Both the position numbers and the translations under genes were made by a program. A model generated the notes under the pieces. The model was not told the origin of the DNA. It did not search any database and saw nothing but the letters and a program-made list of their open reading frames with translations. Positions 5,444 through 6,483 of a stretch of DNA of 6,483 nt are shown here, piece by piece. Position 1 is the stretch's first letter; every line of letters begins with the position of its first letter. Source of the stretch: Clostridia bacterium (GTDB taxonomy: Bacteria; Bacillota; Clostridia; Christensenellales; Borkfalkiaceae); NCBI GenBank assembly GCA_017646555.1, contig JAGCMG010000061.1, forward strand, positions 1-6,483. The letters run 5' to 3'.

Positions 5444-6483
5444 TTAACGCTTTTAAGCCATACTGAATAATCTTAGTTTTATCTTGTTCAGTAAGAGCGC
5501 CGTCTTTATTAACAAGCGCCAAAAATTCATTTTTAATCCCAACTCCAGTATTTAATTCTTCTTCAGTTAAGAAAAGTACAGTTTCGTCGTAAACTTTAGC
5601 AAAAAAGTAGGTAATGCCTAATGAATTTTGAAGTTCTTCAGCAAAAATTAAGGTAGATTTGTCAATCTTACCAGTTAAAACCACCTTAATTATATCATCA
5701 TTTGAAATACCTTTTAACGCAGTGTAGACTTTGGTTTTAATTTCCGACCAAGACTTTAAGCCGTCAACTTCAACGACAACTTCGTGCGCTGTTCTTTTTG
5801 CAAACGGAATAAATTTAATATTTTTGATATCATCGGTGTCTATTAAAACATAACCTTTATCGCCAAGTTCATCAAAACCACGACCTTCTAAACAGCCCGA
5901 ATACGCGTAAATACCACGAGAATCAAGATTTTCCTTAATAAACGAGTGATAATGTCCAAGCGCTAAGTAATCGATATATTTATCTTTAAGTTCGGGAATA
6001 TTAACAAATTCCTTATCTTCCTTCATGCGATAATTAACCGTTGCGCCGTGCATAACGACGATATTTTTATCTTCCTTATTAAGATTAAGCGTTGAATAAA
6101 TAATGCCAGCGTTGTTTTTTGTTAAATTTGCTAAAGAAATAACCACGTCATCTCTTACGAATTTTTCCCAAGTAAGAGAAGTTACTGCTGTTAAATTGCT
6201 TGGAATACTATCAATACCGTCTAAAAAAGCAGTTTTTTCGTGATTTCCGACAAGATAAATTATTTCAACATCTTTGTGATTATTTATAGTCGATATAACT
6301 TCTTCTTTTGCGTATTTAGTAATTTTTTGCTCATCAAATAAATCGCCTGCTATAATAACTATTTTTACACCATTTTTTTCAGCGTCAGATAAAAGTCTTG
6401 AAAAATTCAAAAGAAATTCGTTTCTACGAATTTTTGCTTTATCTGCTGAAAAATTTGAAGTTAACTTGGAATCTAAATGCAAA
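5427..6483 (-). CDS. SbcD/YhaO-like metallophosphoesterase (DNA exonuclease subunit), 5' truncated
   Basis: The visible 351 codons encode a calcineurin-like two-metal phosphoesterase of the SbcD/Mre11/YhaO group, the nuclease partner of the coiled-coil ATPase encoded directly downstream. Counting from the first complete codon, the motifs are: the tail of motif I, LHLDS (1-5); GDLFD (46-50); GNHE (79-82, Glu where many relatives have Asp); MHG (144-146); and GHYH (176-179). All metal ligands within the window are present. A segment YSGCLEGRGFDE (194-205) corresponds to the YPGS-RGFDE stretch of SbcD, and residues about 228-351 form the C-terminal capping and partner-binding region. The first codon in the window is TTG (6480-6482), which I read as the internal Leu of a DLHLD motif rather than a start; about 8-10 residues and the motif I Asp lie beyond the edge. 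Base 6483 fits the last base of a GAT Asp codon. The role in DNA end or hairpin processing is by family analogy. Confidence 0.88.
   Translation of the reverse strand, partial: LHLDSKLTSNFSADKAKIRRNEFLLNFSRLLSDAEKNGVKIVIIAGDLFDEQKITKYAKEEVISTINNHKDVEIIYLVGNHEKTAFLDGIDSIPSNLTAVTSLTWEKFVRDDVVISLANLTKNNAGIIYSTLNLNKEDKNIVVMHGATVNYRMKEDKEFVNIPELKDKYIDYLALGHYHSFIKENLDSRGIYAYSGCLEGRGFDELGDKGYVLIDTDDIKNIKFIPFAKRTAHEVVVEVDGLKSWSEIKTKVYTALKGISNDDIIKVVLTGKIDKSTLIFAEELQNSLGITYFFAKVYDETVLFLTEEELNTGVGIKNEFLALVNKDGALTEQDKTKIIQYGLKALKGEDF

Noticed and set aside
6480..6482. TTG as the start codon of the metallophosphoesterase
   Set aside because: It falls inside the family's DLHLD motif I and leaves the protein without its first beta strand and the motif I Asp. 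The window simply cuts the gene, so this codon is an internal Leu.
3103..6483. Anti-phage defence island
   Set aside because: The SbcD/SbcC-like pair is usually a housekeeping DNA-repair function. There are no other defence genes, integrases, transposases or compositional breaks in the window.
1..6483. Mycoplasma-type genetic code (UGA as Trp)
   Set aside because: The Trp codons I checked read TGG and the SbcC-like gene ends in TGA just after a complete C-terminal ATPase half, so the standard code fits.

Overview
The window is a fully single-stranded (minus) gene run from an AT-rich bacterium, with GC in the mid-thirties percent by eye. The ribosome binding sites are strong (AAGGAG, GGAGA), the promoters look like the sigma-70/sigma-A type, the stop codons are ordinary TAA and TGA, and the protein flavours are those of Bacillota. 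An uncultured gut-type Clostridia or a related Firmicute is the best guess. That is inferred from protein style; no rRNA or other marker gene is present.

In the direction of transcription (high to low coordinates) there are three transcription units. (1) At 6483-3103 lies a two-gene operon: an SbcD/YhaO-like metallophosphoesterase whose first few codons are cut off by the window edge, then an SbcC/Rad50/YhaN-like coiled-coil ATPase. The two overlap by one base (TAATG) and the second gene's ribosome binding site lies in the end of the first. They should form one nuclease-ATPase complex that processes DNA ends or hairpins. The ATPase has two adjacent transmembrane helices at the apex of its coiled coil, where a classical SbcC/Rad50 carries a zinc hook, so the complex is probably held at the membrane. 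(2) At 3016-365 lies one large gene fusing a MacB/LolD-type ABC ATPase to an FtsX-like permease with a very large extracytoplasmic domain. It has its own promoter, which overlaps the candidate terminator of unit 1, and it ends in a clear intrinsic terminator at 341-360. (3) At 242-1 is the start of an aldose 1-epimerase (galactose mutarotase) gene with a good extended -10 promoter, framed by a 9-base inverted repeat.

No functional link between the three units is visible; they look like neighbouring but separately controlled housekeeping or accessory genes. There is no mobile element, CRISPR array, tRNA or rRNA. All intergenic stretches are under 130 bases and are accounted for by promoters and terminators.

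The most notable points are the membrane hairpin in the Rad50-like ATPase, its non-canonical nucleotide-binding motifs, the complete absence of GATC from 6483 bases, and the compact overlap of terminator and promoter between units 1 and 2. I saw no convincing wholly new system.
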